From positions 223,258-287,257 of the forward strand of contig JBCCGI010000001.1 in the NCBI GenBank assembly GCA_039029355.1: a stretch of DNA of 64,000 bases, written 5' to 3'. The position numbers were made by a program, and so were the translations under genes. Shown here piece by piece: positions 48,675 through 57,292 of the stretch. Within the stretch, counting starts at the first letter, position 1. Each line of letters opens with the position of its first letter. Below the pieces are notes generated by a model. It had not been told where the DNA came from. It ran no database searches and was given only the letters and a program-made list of their open reading frames with translations. The stretch comes from JBCCGI01 sp039029355 (GTDB lineage Bacteria; Planctomycetota; UBA1135; GCA-002686595).

Positions 48675-49898
48675 ATGGCCGACTTCGACCGCAACGAGCT
48701 GATCTACGACTGGAACACGGTCGCGTCCGCCCCCGTCGACCGCAAGGTCCAGTTCGACGACGAGACCCTGCGCGACGGGCTGCAGTCGCCGTCGGTGCGC
48801 GACCCCGACCTCGACCAGAAGGTCGAGCTGATCCACCTGATGGACAAGCTCGGCATCGACACCGCCGACGTCGGGCTGCCCGGCGCGGGCGCGCGGGCGC
48901 GCGAGCACATCTCCGTCCTCTGCAAGGAGATGGCGAGCCTCAACATCACGCCCAACGTCGCCTGCCGCACGCTGGTCTCCGACATCGAGCCGGTCGTCGA
49001 CCTGGTGCAGGAGACCGGCCAGCCGGTCGAGGTGTGCGCCTTCATCGGCTCCTCGCCCATCCGGCAGTTCGCCGAGGGCTGGGACATGGATCGGATGGTC
49101 CGCCTCTCGCGCGAGGCGGTCGAGTTCTGCGCCAAGAACAACCTGCCGTGCATGTTCGTGACCGAGGACACGACGCGCGCCAAGCCCGAGGACGTACGCC
49201 GGCTGTACTCCGCCGCCATCGAGGCCGGCGCGAGCCGCATCTGCATCTGCGACACCTGCGGCCACGCGACGCCGCCCGGCGTGCGCGCTCTCGTCGGCTA
49301 CGTCCGCGAGATGGTCGAGGAGCTCGGGGTCGACGTCGGCATCGACTGGCACGGCCACCGCGACCGCGGGCTGGGGCTCACCAACGCGCTCAGCGCGGTG
49401 ACCGCGGGCGCCACGCGGGTGCACGCGACGGCGCTCGGCGTCGGCGAGCGCGCCGGCAACACCGAGATGGACCTGCTGCTCGTCAACCTCAAGCTGATGG
49501 GGCTGATCGAGAACGACGTGACCGCGCTGGCCGACTACTGCCGCGTCGCGGCCGAGGCCTGCGGCGTGCCGATCCCGCACAACTACTCGGTCTTCGGCGA
49601 GGACGCCTTCGAGACCGGCACCGGCGTCCACGCGGCGGCGGTGATCAAGGCCTACAAGAAGGGCGACGCCTGGCTCGCCGACCGGGTGTACTCGGGCGTG
49701 CCGGCGGGCATGTTCGGCCTCGAGCAGGTCATCAAGGTCGGCCCGATGAGCGGCAAGTCCAACGTCGCCTGGGTGCTCGAGCGCCACGGCGTCGAGGCGA
49801 CCGACGACGCGGTGCAGGCGGTGCTCGACCTCGCCAAGGAGACGCCGCGGCTCCTGACCGACGACGAGGTCGTGAGCGCGGCGACGCGGCCCGTCTAG
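48675..49898 (+). CDS. HMGL-like acyltransferase (2-isopropylmalate/homocitrate synthase family)
   Basis: 407 residues from the ATG at 48675. The TIM-barrel DRE-metallolyase core has VQFDDETLRDGLQSPSV (metal-binding Asp and LRDGxQ), VCAFIGSSPIRQF, DTCGHATPPGV, IDWHGHRDRGLGLTNAL (HxH metal ligands) and TALGVGERAGNTEMDLL, the GxGERxGN signature of the family. The C-terminal LeuA allosteric domain is absent. The reaction is acetyl-CoA plus a 2-oxo acid; the 2-oxo acid (isovalerate, glutarate or pyruvate) cannot be assigned. The divergent neighbour is an aspartokinase. Confidence 0.82.
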   Translation: MADFDRNELIYDWNTVASAPVDRKVQFDDETLRDGLQSPSVRDPDLDQKVELIHLMDKLGIDTADVGLPGAGARAREHISVLCKEMASLNITPNVACRTLVSDIEPVVDLVQETGQPVEVCAFIGSSPIRQFAEGWDMDRMVRLSREAVEFCAKNNLPCMFVTEDTTRAKPEDVRRLYSAAIEAGASRICICDTCGHATPPGVRALVGYVREMVEELGVDVGIDWHGHRDRGLGLTNALSAVTAGATRVHATALGVGERAGNTEMDLLLVNLKLMGLIENDVTALADYCRVAAEACGVPIPHNYSVFGEDAFETGTGVHAAAVIKAYKKGDAWLADRVYSGVPAGMFGLEQVIKVGPMSGKSNVAWVLERHGVEATDDAVQAVLDLAKETPRLLTDDEVVSAATRPV

Positions 49899-49904
49899 CC
49901 GCGG

Positions 49905-51761
49905 CTAGCGGTCGCCCATGTAGCCGATCTTCGAGAGAGCCTCGACCTGCTCGGGGCTCAGCTCGGCGTCGCTCGCCACCGCGTCGAGGCTGCGCCACAC
50001 CCACACCGCGTACGGCGCGTCCGGGTCGTCTCCGCCGCCCGGACCGGCGCTCGCGTAGCGCTCGGGGTCGGTCAGGTCGAGCGCGATCGGATCGGTGAGC
50101 GGTGCCTCGCCGCTGGCGCCGAGGTGCACGTGCGCTAGGTCGACCGGGTCGACGTCGACGCGCAGCAGGAGCTCGATGCGCTCCTCGTCCGCCGCGGGCG
50201 CGAACACGAAGCCGTCGGCGTCGCCGGGCGCGGTGCGCAGCGTGAACTGCACCGCCTTGCGCATGCGCCCGTCGAGCTCGTGCTCCTCGAACAGGAACGG
50301 GCCGTCCCAGTCCTCAGCCCCCTCATGGTGCAGCTCGCAGCCCGAGAGCTGGCTACCCTGCACGTGGTCGACATCGGTGACGACGTAGCCGAAGAGCGTC
50401 ACGAGCGCGTCGCCGCGGTTCTCGAAGCGCAGCGCGTAGCGCGCGGGTGCGCCCTCGACGTGCTCGTCGAGCGTGCGCTTCAGATCGGCCCAGTCGTCGA
50501 CGCGGGCGGACAGCACGTCGCGGGTCTCGCCGGGGTCTTCGTCGAGGTCGAAGAGCACCTCGCCCTCCTCCGGGCTCCAGGTGCGCACGTACTTGAGGCG
50601 GTTCGCGACGACGGCCTTCTTGAAGGTGTGGAACTCCTCGGCCTCGGAGATGCCGAAGGGCGTCGGCGGCAGCGCGCCCAGGGCCTTGGCGAGCAGGCTG
50701 GAGCCCGGCAGGTCCTCCGGCGGGGCCAGCCCCAGCAGGTCGTGCACCGTCGGAAACAGGTCCACCTGCAGCACGAGGTCCTCGCGCGCCACGCCGCGGT
50801 GGGTCGCGCGCAGCGGCGGGAAGCTCGCGATGAGCGGCACGTGGAGGAGCTCCTGGTACATCGTCGGCGTGTGGCTCCAGCCGCCGTGGTCGAAGAGCTC
50901 CTCGCCGTGATCGGACACGAACACGACCGCGGTCTCGTCCAGGTCGACCGCATCCAGCAGCCGGCCGAACTGCGCGTCGGTGTAGGCGATCTCGGCGTCG
51001 TAGGAGTCGCGGTAGTGCTCCCACTCATCGACGCTGAGGTCGGTGGCGTGCACGCGCCGCTGCATCATGTAGTACGTGTCGCGCTCGCCGCGGAAGCCGC
51101 GGTCGAAGCGCGAGCGGTACGGCTCGGGCGGGTCGTACGGCGCGTGCGGGTCGAAGACGTGCACGTAGAGGAAGTAGGGCTCGCCCGCGGGCACCTCGTC
51201 GAGCCACGCGAGCGCGCGGTCGACGATCTCCTCGGCGCGCGGGTACGCGCGCGGCAGCGCGGGCGGCTCGATGCCGACGAACGTGTCGAAGCCCTGCTCG
51301 AAGCCCGTGCCGCCGAAGATGTGCGGGTTGAAGCCGAACGCGGCGCAGCGGTAGCCCTCCGCGGACAGCACCTCGGCCAGCGTCACCAGCTCGTCCCCCA
51401 ACGCGGCCGTGTCGGTCGTCGCGCCGTGCCGCGAGGGGTAGAGACCGGTCAGGAGAGACGCGGTCGTCGGCTTGGTCCACGTCGACTGGGCCAGGCAGTT
51501 CTCGAAGCGCACCCCCTCGGCCGCGAACGCGTCGAGGCGCGGCGAGGTCGGGCGGTCGTAGCCGTAGCACCCGAGGCGGTCGGCGCGCAGCGTGTCGGCC
51601 AGGAACACGACGATCGGCACGCGTCCGCGCTCGAGCGCGGCGTGCTGCTCCCGCGGCGACTCCCCGCCGCAGGCGGAGAGGGCGAGGGCGAGACCGAACG
51701 AGAAGGTCGCGGCGCGTCGCGCAGCGGCGGATCGGAGCGGGGGGGCCACGGCGCGGCCCAT
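49905..51761 (-). CDS. Sulfatase-fold lipoprotein with Thr nucleophile position and extra C-terminal domain
   Basis: 618 residues from the ATG at 51761; lipoprotein-type signal (FSFGLALALSAC, Cys 31). Metal-binding strands: VFLADTLRADRLGCYGY and VSDHGEELFDHGGWSH. At the nucleophile site is STWTKPTTASLLTGLYPSRHG, TxPxT in place of C/SxPxR, so the modified Cys/Ser of sulfatases is missing. FDPHAPYDPPEPY is a substrate-side motif. Residues about 430-590 form an extra beta-rich domain. It ends EALSKIGYMGDR, resembling the tails of the 11577 and 13006 proteins. Exported; probably a phospho- or sulfo-ester enzyme of unknown substrate. Confidence 0.8.
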   Translation of the reverse strand: MGRAVAPPLRSAAARRAATFSFGLALALSACGGESPREQHAALERGRVPIVVFLADTLRADRLGCYGYDRPTSPRLDAFAAEGVRFENCLAQSTWTKPTTASLLTGLYPSRHGATTDTAALGDELVTLAEVLSAEGYRCAAFGFNPHIFGGTGFEQGFDTFVGIEPPALPRAYPRAEEIVDRALAWLDEVPAGEPYFLYVHVFDPHAPYDPPEPYRSRFDRGFRGERDTYYMMQRRVHATDLSVDEWEHYRDSYDAEIAYTDAQFGRLLDAVDLDETAVVFVSDHGEELFDHGGWSHTPTMYQELLHVPLIASFPPLRATHRGVAREDLVLQVDLFPTVHDLLGLAPPEDLPGSSLLAKALGALPPTPFGISEAEEFHTFKKAVVANRLKYVRTWSPEEGEVLFDLDEDPGETRDVLSARVDDWADLKRTLDEHVEGAPARYALRFENRGDALVTLFGYVVTDVDHVQGSQLSGCELHHEGAEDWDGPFLFEEHELDGRMRKAVQFTLRTAPGDADGFVFAPAADEERIELLLRVDVDPVDLAHVHLGASGEAPLTDPIALDLTDPERYASAGPGGGDDPDAPYAVWVWRSLDAVASDAELSPEQVEALSKIGYMGDR

Positions 51762-51776
51762 GCTACCGAGGCCGGC

Positions 51777-52031
51777 TCAGCCCGCGACCAGGCGCCGTGG
51801 TTCCGCGTCGGACGCGGCCTCGTGGGCTACGGCGCGGCGCGCGACGTGGGGTAGCTCCACCACCGGAGCGGGAGGCCCGCTCGCGTTGCGGTAGACGCAC
51901 TGGAAACACTTGTGGTACATCGCTCGCTGACGCGTCTGGCAGGCCGGAAGGGCAATCGTGTGAGCGATCAGCACTTCCGCGCCATCGTCCCGCGTCGGGC
52001 AGCTCCGGGTCTCTCCACTTGCGTTGGTCAT
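51777..52031 (-). CDS. Small Cys-containing protein
   Basis: 84 residues from the ATG at 52031, preceded by a strong Shine-Dalgarno (CGGAGGGATCC before ATG). SCPT, PACQT and MYHKCFQCVYRN give four Cys, the last two as CxxC, suggesting a small metal-binding knuckle. No signal peptide. No family recognised. It lies 15 bases upstream of the sulfatase-fold gene on the same strand and may be co-transcribed with it. The 215 bases before it hold no other gene that I can support. Confidence 0.55.
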   Translation of the reverse strand: MTNASGETRSCPTRDDGAEVLIAHTIALPACQTRQRAMYHKCFQCVYRNASGPPAPVVELPHVARRAVAHEAASDAEPRRLVAG

Positions 52032-52246
52032 GGATCCCTCCGGTGGATGCGTGCGCGGCCCCCGTGCTCCTCAGCAAGGGCGCCCGCACCGGGCAAGGCT
52101 CCATTCCTAGACCCACGGAGCCGCGGGCGCAACCCTGGCCTTAACGCACTCTCACGGACCCGGCTCCAGGCGCCCTGAGGGCCGCCGCGACGGCTAAAGG
52201 GAGCACAAAAGGCACCCTTCTTCCGCCCAAACGGGACGGCGCCGGC

Positions 52247-53119
52247 TCAGCCGGGCAGCCCCCCCAGGGCCGTCCGCAGGTGCCCCAGCGCCTCCTCCGC
52301 AGCGGCGGCGCCGCGGTGGCTGTCGCGCGAGAGCTCGACCGCCGCGAGGCCGGGGTAGCCCACCTCGAGCAGCGCGCCCAGCGTCTCGGCCAGGTCGAGC
52401 TCGCCCTCGCCGAACATGCGGTGCTCGTGCACGCCGCCGCGGATGTCGTCGAGGTGCACCATGACGAGCTCCGCCGCGTGGGCGCGGATCACGTCGCCGA
52501 CGGGCAGGTCGCCGGTGCACAGGAGGTGCCCGACGTCGAGGCACAGCCCCAGCGCGTCGCCGGCCGCCCCCAGCCGGCCGCACAGCTCGCGGTAGCCCGC
52601 CGGGCGCTCGAGAAACATGCCGGGCTCGGGCTCGAAGCCCAGGCGCACGCCGGTCCCCCGGGCGTGGGTGAGCACGCGCGCCGCGCCTTCGCACAGCCGC
52701 TCCCACAGCTCCTCGTCCGCGCCGCCCTCGGCGGCGTCGCCCACCTGTCCGCCGGGCGCGCAGCCGGCCCAGAAAGACACCGTCTCGGCCCCGAGCTCGG
52801 CGGCGAGGTCCACGCAGCGCGAGAGGAAGTCCACGCGCCGCGCGCGGTCCGCCGGCGCGTCCTCGAGCAGCGTCGGGAAGTGCTTGCGCCGCGCGTCGAG
52901 CACGAAGCGCGCGCCGGTCTCGATCGCGAGCGCGAGCCCCAGGTCGTCGGCCGCGGCGCGCAGCTCGGCCACCTCGCCGGGGCGCAGCCCGAACGGGTCG
53001 AGCAGCCCCACGTCGGGCGTCAGCGCGACGCCCTCGTAGCCCAGCTCCGCGAGCAGCCGCAGCGCGTCGAGGGGCCGGTGGTGGGCCAGGCCGTTGGTGT
53101 TGTAGCCCAGGCGCAGCAA
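52247..53119 (-). CDS. Sugar phosphate isomerase/epimerase-type TIM barrel
   Basis: 290 residues from the ATG at 53119. The barrel starts MLRLGYNTNGLAHHRPLDAL and contains LGLALAIETGARFVLD, TVSFWAGCAPGG, VRLGFEPEPGMFLE (metal Glu), LGLCLDVGHLLCTGD (DxGH metal site), VMVHLDDIRGG and GLAAVELSRDSH, the ligand set of the xylose isomerase-like/AP endonuclease 2 family. Its substrate is probably a sugar or polyol, not identifiable from sequence. The start resembles the isomerase-like members of eboshi-type clusters, but no other such gene is here. It begins 1 base after the previous gene's stop, so it is the end of the fmt-rsmB operon. Confidence 0.75.
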   Translation of the reverse strand: MLRLGYNTNGLAHHRPLDALRLLAELGYEGVALTPDVGLLDPFGLRPGEVAELRAAADDLGLALAIETGARFVLDARRKHFPTLLEDAPADRARRVDFLSRCVDLAAELGAETVSFWAGCAPGGQVGDAAEGGADEELWERLCEGAARVLTHARGTGVRLGFEPEPGMFLERPAGYRELCGRLGAAGDALGLCLDVGHLLCTGDLPVGDVIRAHAAELVMVHLDDIRGGVHEHRMFGEGELDLAETLGALLEVGYPGLAAVELSRDSHRGAAAAEEALGHLRTALGGLPG

Positions 53120-53120
53120 G

Positions 53121-53675
53121 CTAGAAGCCGACGGTCTTCTTCAGCGCGACGAGCTGCTGGCGCCAGGCGTTTCTGGCCTTGATCACCGAGTTGACCTCGG
53201 CCGAGTCGTAGCCGTGCTTCTTGCCCATCGTCTCCTCCCAGTCGGCGGTCGCGTCGAGCGCCTCCTCGAAGGCCTTCTTCGCCGCCTTGCCCTTCTCCTT
53301 GAAGACATCGCGGTCGCCGTCGAGCTTGGCCTTGGAGGCCTCCTGGGCCAGCGTCATGCCGCGCTCGGCCGCCTCGCTGGCTTTCACCCAGACGTCCTCG
53401 TCCTTGAGCGACGCGAGCCCGGCAAAGGGGTCCGAGGCGGCCTTCTTCTTCTTCTGGGCGCCCTTGCCGGAGGGCTGCTTGCCGCCGGGCGGAACATCGG
53501 GCGCCAGCCCGGCGAAGGGGTCGACCTTCTCGGTCGGGGTGTCGTCCTTGTCCTCGGGCGGCGGCTGCATGCGCGACACGAGGAAGGCGACGCCGACCGC
53601 GGCGACGAGGATGACGCCGCCCCCGAAGATCGCGGGCGACAGGCCGGAGGAGGAGGAGGGGCGGGTACGAGCCAT
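53121..53675 (-). CDS. Membrane-anchored helical protein of unknown function
   Basis: 184 residues from the ATG at 53675. A single transmembrane helix near the N-terminus (about 14-34, AIFGGGVILVAAVGVAFLVS) is followed by a Pro/Lys/Gly-rich linker and a C-terminal helical, Ala/Lys/Glu-rich part (VWVKASEAAERGMTLAQEASK, KAFEEALDATADWEETMG). DPFAGLA occurs twice (about residues 52-58 and 82-88). It resembles coiled-coil or TPR-type tethered domains, but no family is recognised. It lies 24 bases downstream of rsmB. Confidence 0.6.
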   Translation of the reverse strand: MARTRPSSSSGLSPAIFGGGVILVAAVGVAFLVSRMQPPPEDKDDTPTEKVDPFAGLAPDVPPGGKQPSGKGAQKKKKAASDPFAGLASLKDEDVWVKASEAAERGMTLAQEASKAKLDGDRDVFKEKGKAAKKAFEEALDATADWEETMGKKHGYDSAEVNSVIKARNAWRQQLVALKKTVGF

Positions 53676-53699
53676 GGAGTGCTTCCGGTTCGGGCGGCT

Positions 53700-55022
53700 T
53701 CAGCGCCGGTGCAGTAGGGCAGCGTAGCCGCCATCCACCGGACCGTCGACGCCGGGGAGCCCCTCGCGCTCCTCGGCCAGCTCGAAGCCCGGGTGGTCGG
53801 CCAGGAAGGCCCGCACGCGCTGCGCGTTCTCGTCGGGCTCCAGGCTGCAGGTCGACCAGACCAGCCGGCCGCCGGGGCGGACGCGCTCCGCGCCCTCGCG
53901 CAGGAGCCGGGTCTGGAGCTCGCCCAGCTCGGTCAGGGCCTGGGGCCCGAAGCGCCAGCGGGCGCCCGGGCGCGCCCCGAGCACGCCGGTGTTCGAGCAC
54001 GGCGCGTCGACGAGGACGGCATCGAACTCGCCCGCCGGAACCGCGTGCGTGCCGTCGCTGACGAGCATCTGCGCGCGCTCGACGTGGCCGAGGCGCTGCA
54101 GCGTCTCGCGCAGCTTCGAGAGGCGCCCGGGGTCGTCGTCGACCGCCGTCACGCGCGCCCCCGCCTCGAGCATCACCGCCGTCTTGCCACCCGGCGCGGC
54201 GCAGAGGTCGAGGATCGACTCGTCCGGCTGCGCGCCGACCAGCTCGGCGGCGGCCAAGCTCGACTCGCCCTGGACCGTCGCGCGTCCGGAGGTGAACACC
54301 TCGGAGGCGAGCGCCGCCTCGGTCGACGCCGTAGGGACGCGCACCGTGCGCGGGTGCGCGCCCGGCTCGGCGGGCACGTCGGCGCCGCGCAGGGCCTCGA
54401 GCAGCTCCTCGCGCCCGATCCCCACCCCCCGCAGGCAGAGCGGCGGCTCGGCCAGGAAGTAGGTCGCAAGCTCGCGCGTGCGCTCGTCGCCGAACCGCTT
54501 GCTCCAGCGCTTGTAGAGCGGCGCGGGCACCGACAGCGCATCCTCGGCCCAAAGGAACGGGTGCTGCTCGGGGTCGCGGAAGACCGGCTCGGCCAGGAAG
54601 AGGTCGCGGCCGATCAGGTCGCGCCGTGGATCTCCCGACGCGCCCTTTTGCCGGTCGCGGATCGCCGCCCGCAGGATCGCGTTCACGTACTTGGTCTTCG
54701 AGAAGCCGCAGGTGCGCGAGACCGCGTCGACGGTCTCCGACACAGCGGCGTGGTCGGGGATGCGGTCGAGGAACAAGACCTGCACCAGCCCGAGCCGCAT
54801 GTGCGCGGCGAGGTCGGGGTTCGGCTTGAAGCGCGAGTAGTGCTCGACCAGCGCACGCAGCGTGGCGCGCCGCCGCACCTCGTGGCCGACCAGCGCGCGC
54901 AGGAGGCCGCGGTCGCGCGCGTCGAGGCCCTCGCGCGCGGCGACGCGGTCGACCTCGCGCAGCGGCGTCGCGTTGCGGCCGCCCGGCGCCCGCAGGCACT
55001 TCCACGCCTCGATGCGGCTCAA
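53700..55022 (-). CDS. rsmB: 16S rRNA m5C967 methyltransferase
   Basis: 440 residues from the ATG at 55022 (ATGA overlap with fmt). The N-terminal NusB-like domain (RDRGLLRALVGHEVRRRATL, LGLVQVLFLDRIPDHAAVSETVDAV) precedes the SAM-dependent methyltransferase: ILDLCAAPGGKT (motif I), VDAPCSNTGVLG with one catalytic Cys, and VWSTCSLEPDEN with the nucleophilic Cys. It methylates C967 of 16S rRNA. The fmt-rsmB gene order is common in bacteria. Confidence 0.93.
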   Translation of the reverse strand: MSRIEAWKCLRAPGGRNATPLREVDRVAAREGLDARDRGLLRALVGHEVRRRATLRALVEHYSRFKPNPDLAAHMRLGLVQVLFLDRIPDHAAVSETVDAVSRTCGFSKTKYVNAILRAAIRDRQKGASGDPRRDLIGRDLFLAEPVFRDPEQHPFLWAEDALSVPAPLYKRWSKRFGDERTRELATYFLAEPPLCLRGVGIGREELLEALRGADVPAEPGAHPRTVRVPTASTEAALASEVFTSGRATVQGESSLAAAELVGAQPDESILDLCAAPGGKTAVMLEAGARVTAVDDDPGRLSKLRETLQRLGHVERAQMLVSDGTHAVPAGEFDAVLVDAPCSNTGVLGARPGARWRFGPQALTELGELQTRLLREGAERVRPGGRLVWSTCSLEPDENAQRVRAFLADHPGFELAEEREGLPGVDGPVDGGYAALLHRR

Positions 55023-55960
55023 GCCGGCGCCTCGAGTAGCACGCCCGCTTCGAGGCGCGCGCCCCGCAGGTAGTCCGCGGCGGCCATCGCGCGCTTGCCG
55101 GCGGGCTTGACCTCGGTCAGCTCGAGCACCGAGCCGTCGCCGCAGGCCACGAGGAAGCGACGCTCGGCCTCGAGCACCCGACCCGGCTCGCGGGCATCGC
55201 CCGGATCAACGGGAGCGGCGCGCGTGACGGCCAGCTCGGCGCCGCCCGGCAGGCGCGTGCGCGCGCCGGGCCACGGCGTCATCCCGCGCACGTGCCGGTG
55301 CAGCTCCGCCGCGGGAAGCGACCAGTCGATCCAGCCGTGCTCCTTTTCGAGCTTGCGGCAGAAGGTGACGCGCTCGGGGTCCTGGGGGGTGTAGACGGCG
55401 TCGCCTGAGGCCACCAGATCGAGCGCCGCGACCGACGCCTCGGCCGAGGCGACGGCGAGCCGCTCGGCGAGCTCGCCCGCGTGCTCGTGCGGCTCGACCG
55501 GGGTCTCAACGGCGAGCAGCACGTCGCCCGCGTCGAGCTCCTGCGCCATCTTCTGGATCGTGACGCCGGTCACCTCGTCGCCGGAGAGCAGCGCCGCTTG
55601 GATCGGCGTCGCGCCGCGGTGGCGCGGCAGCAGCGAGGGGTGCACGTTGAGGCTGACGTCACGCGGGATGGCCAACAGGTCCTCGCGCAGGATCTTGCCG
55701 TAGCTGACGACGAAGAAGACGTCGGGCTCCAGCTCGCGCAGCCGCGCGTGGAAGGCCGGGTCGGTGGCCTTGTCGGGCTGCAGCAGCTCGATCTCCTCGC
55801 GCCGCGCGATCTCGGCCACCGGCGAGGGCTGCACCTTGCGCCCGCGGCCGCGCGGGCGCTCGGGTTGGGTTACGACGCAGACCGGGCGGTGTGGGCTCGC
55901 GACCAGCCGCTCGAGGATCGGCGTCGCGAAGGGCGGCGAGCCGAGAAAGACCGTGCGCAT
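55019..55960 (-). CDS. fmt: Methionyl-tRNA formyltransferase
   Basis: 313 residues from the ATG at 55960. MRTVFLGSPPFATPILERLV, SLNVHPSLLPRHRGATPIQ with the catalytic Asn and His, and GVTIQKMAQELDAGDVLL with the catalytic Asp identify the formyltransferase domain. The C-terminal tRNA-binding domain follows (about 210-310). It formylates initiator Met-tRNA using 10-formyl-THF. It overlaps rsmB by 4 bases and lies 18 bases downstream of trxA. Confidence 0.95.
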   Translation of the reverse strand: MRTVFLGSPPFATPILERLVASPHRPVCVVTQPERPRGRGRKVQPSPVAEIARREEIELLQPDKATDPAFHARLRELEPDVFFVVSYGKILREDLLAIPRDVSLNVHPSLLPRHRGATPIQAALLSGDEVTGVTIQKMAQELDAGDVLLAVETPVEPHEHAGELAERLAVASAEASVAALDLVASGDAVYTPQDPERVTFCRKLEKEHGWIDWSLPAAELHRHVRGMTPWPGARTRLPGGAELAVTRAAPVDPGDAREPGRVLEAERRFLVACGDGSVLELTEVKPAGKRAMAAADYLRGARLEAGVLLEAPA

Positions 55961-55978
55961 GCCGCCCCCAGGCCTCCG

Positions 55979-56302
55979 CTACAGGAAGGCGTCGACGGTG
56001 GTCTTGAGCTGGTCGTACTGCTGGCTCCCCACGAGCTGCTTGACGACCTCACCGTCCTTGATCACCAGGAACGTCGGGATGGCCGTGATGCCGTACTTGG
56101 CCGGCACCTCGGGGTTGTCCTGGGTGTTGATCTTCATGACGCGCAGCCGGCCGTTGTACTCCTCGGCCAGCTTGTCGACGTAGGGTCCCATGGCGCGGCA
56201 GGGGGCGCACCATTCGGCCCAGAAGTCGACCAGCACGGGAACGTCGCTCTGGAGGACGGCGGTATCCCACTGGCTGTCGGTGACTTCGGCGGCTTGGCTC
56301 AT
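55979..56302 (-). CDS. trxA: Thioredoxin
   Basis: 107 residues from the ATG at 56302; the open frame continues upstream but is not conserved. VLVDFWAEWCAPCRAMGPYVDKLA carries the WCxPC active site, and YGITAIPTFLVIKDGEVVKQLVG has the cis-Pro. Length and motifs are those of a standard cytoplasmic thioredoxin, a general protein disulfide reductant. It sits in a housekeeping run between scpA and fmt. Confidence 0.95.
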   Translation of the reverse strand: MSQAAEVTDSQWDTAVLQSDVPVLVDFWAEWCAPCRAMGPYVDKLAEEYNGRLRVMKINTQDNPEVPAKYGITAIPTFLVIKDGEVVKQLVGSQQYDQLKTTVDAFL

Positions 56303-56395
56303 GTCGTGTGTCTCGCTTGTTTCCTTGGGGAGAGGGGGAAGCACCCATGATGGGACGGCACCCGGGCGCAGTCCAGGGGGCAAAACGGCGCCGGC

Positions 56396-57292
56396 CTAGG
56401 CCTCGTGCGCGCCGTTCTGGGTTGGCTCGGGCTCGGCGGCGGAGTCGTCGGCCGCGGGGGGCCGCAGGTCGGCCTCGAGGTCGCCGGCGTCGCCGTCGGC
56501 CTCCTCGTCGCCCAGGCCGGTCGCGGCGACGACTTCCTCGATGTCGTCGGCGTGGTCCTCGCGCAGGGCGATGGCGATGTCGTCGCCGGTCTCGGGTTGG
56601 TCGACCTGGATGACCTGGAGCCGGACCAACTCGAGCAGCGCGCAGAACGAGCCGACCACCGCGTCGCGCTTGCCGACGCTGTCGAAGCTCTCGATCAGCT
56701 CGCGGAGCGTGAGCGCGCCGAGGTTTTTCACGCGCCCGACCACGTGGTCGACGTAGAAGCGCAGGGGATGCGGGTCGAAGCTGACGCGGTGCGAGCGGTC
56801 GCCGCTGGTCTCGCGCAGCAGGCGCGAGTAGGTGGCCAGCAGGTCCCACTGGTCCAGCTCGCCGAGGTCGAGCGTGCGCTCCTCCTCGCCGTCCTTGACC
56901 TCGCCGCGGTAGCCGCGCGGCTCCATCCGGGAGCGCCACTGGAAGCACTGCTCCAGCTGCTCGGAGGCGCCGCGGAAGCGGCGGTACTCGATCAGGCGCT
57001 CGATCAGTTCGTCGCGCGGGTCGAGCTCATCCTCGAGGTCGACCTCCTCGGCCGGCAGCAGCGAGCGGCTCTTGATCGCGAGCAGCGTCGCCGCCATCAC
57101 GACGAAGTCGCCGGCGAGCTCCAGGTCAAGCTCCTGGATCGTCTTGAGGTACGCCAGGAAGCCGTCGACGACGCGGGCGACCTCGATCTCGTGGATCTCC
57201 ACCTCCTGCTCGCGCACGAGGTGCAGCAGGAGGTCCATCGGGCCCTGGAAGACCTGCTCCAGGCGGACGGTGTAGTCGAGATCGTTTACCAC
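56396..57292 (-). CDS. scpA: Segregation and condensation protein A
   Basis: 298 residues. The GTG at 57292 lies inside the end of the M50 gene (7-base overlap) and begins VVNDLDYTVRLEQVFQGPMDLLLHLV, the ScpA N-terminal motif. VMAATLLAIKSRSLLPAE follows, with the C-terminal winged-helix (GSFCALLELVRLQVIQVDQ) and a long acidic tail. ScpA is the kleisin that bridges SMC heads with ScpB. The M50-scpA gene pair is common; scpB is not in the window. Confidence 0.92.
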   Translation of the reverse strand: MVNDLDYTVRLEQVFQGPMDLLLHLVREQEVEIHEIEVARVVDGFLAYLKTIQELDLELAGDFVVMAATLLAIKSRSLLPAEEVDLEDELDPRDELIERLIEYRRFRGASEQLEQCFQWRSRMEPRGYRGEVKDGEEERTLDLGELDQWDLLATYSRLLRETSGDRSHRVSFDPHPLRFYVDHVVGRVKNLGALTLRELIESFDSVGKRDAVVGSFCALLELVRLQVIQVDQPETGDDIAIALREDHADDIEEVVAATGLGDEEADGDAGDLEADLRPPAADDSAAEPEPTQNGAHEA

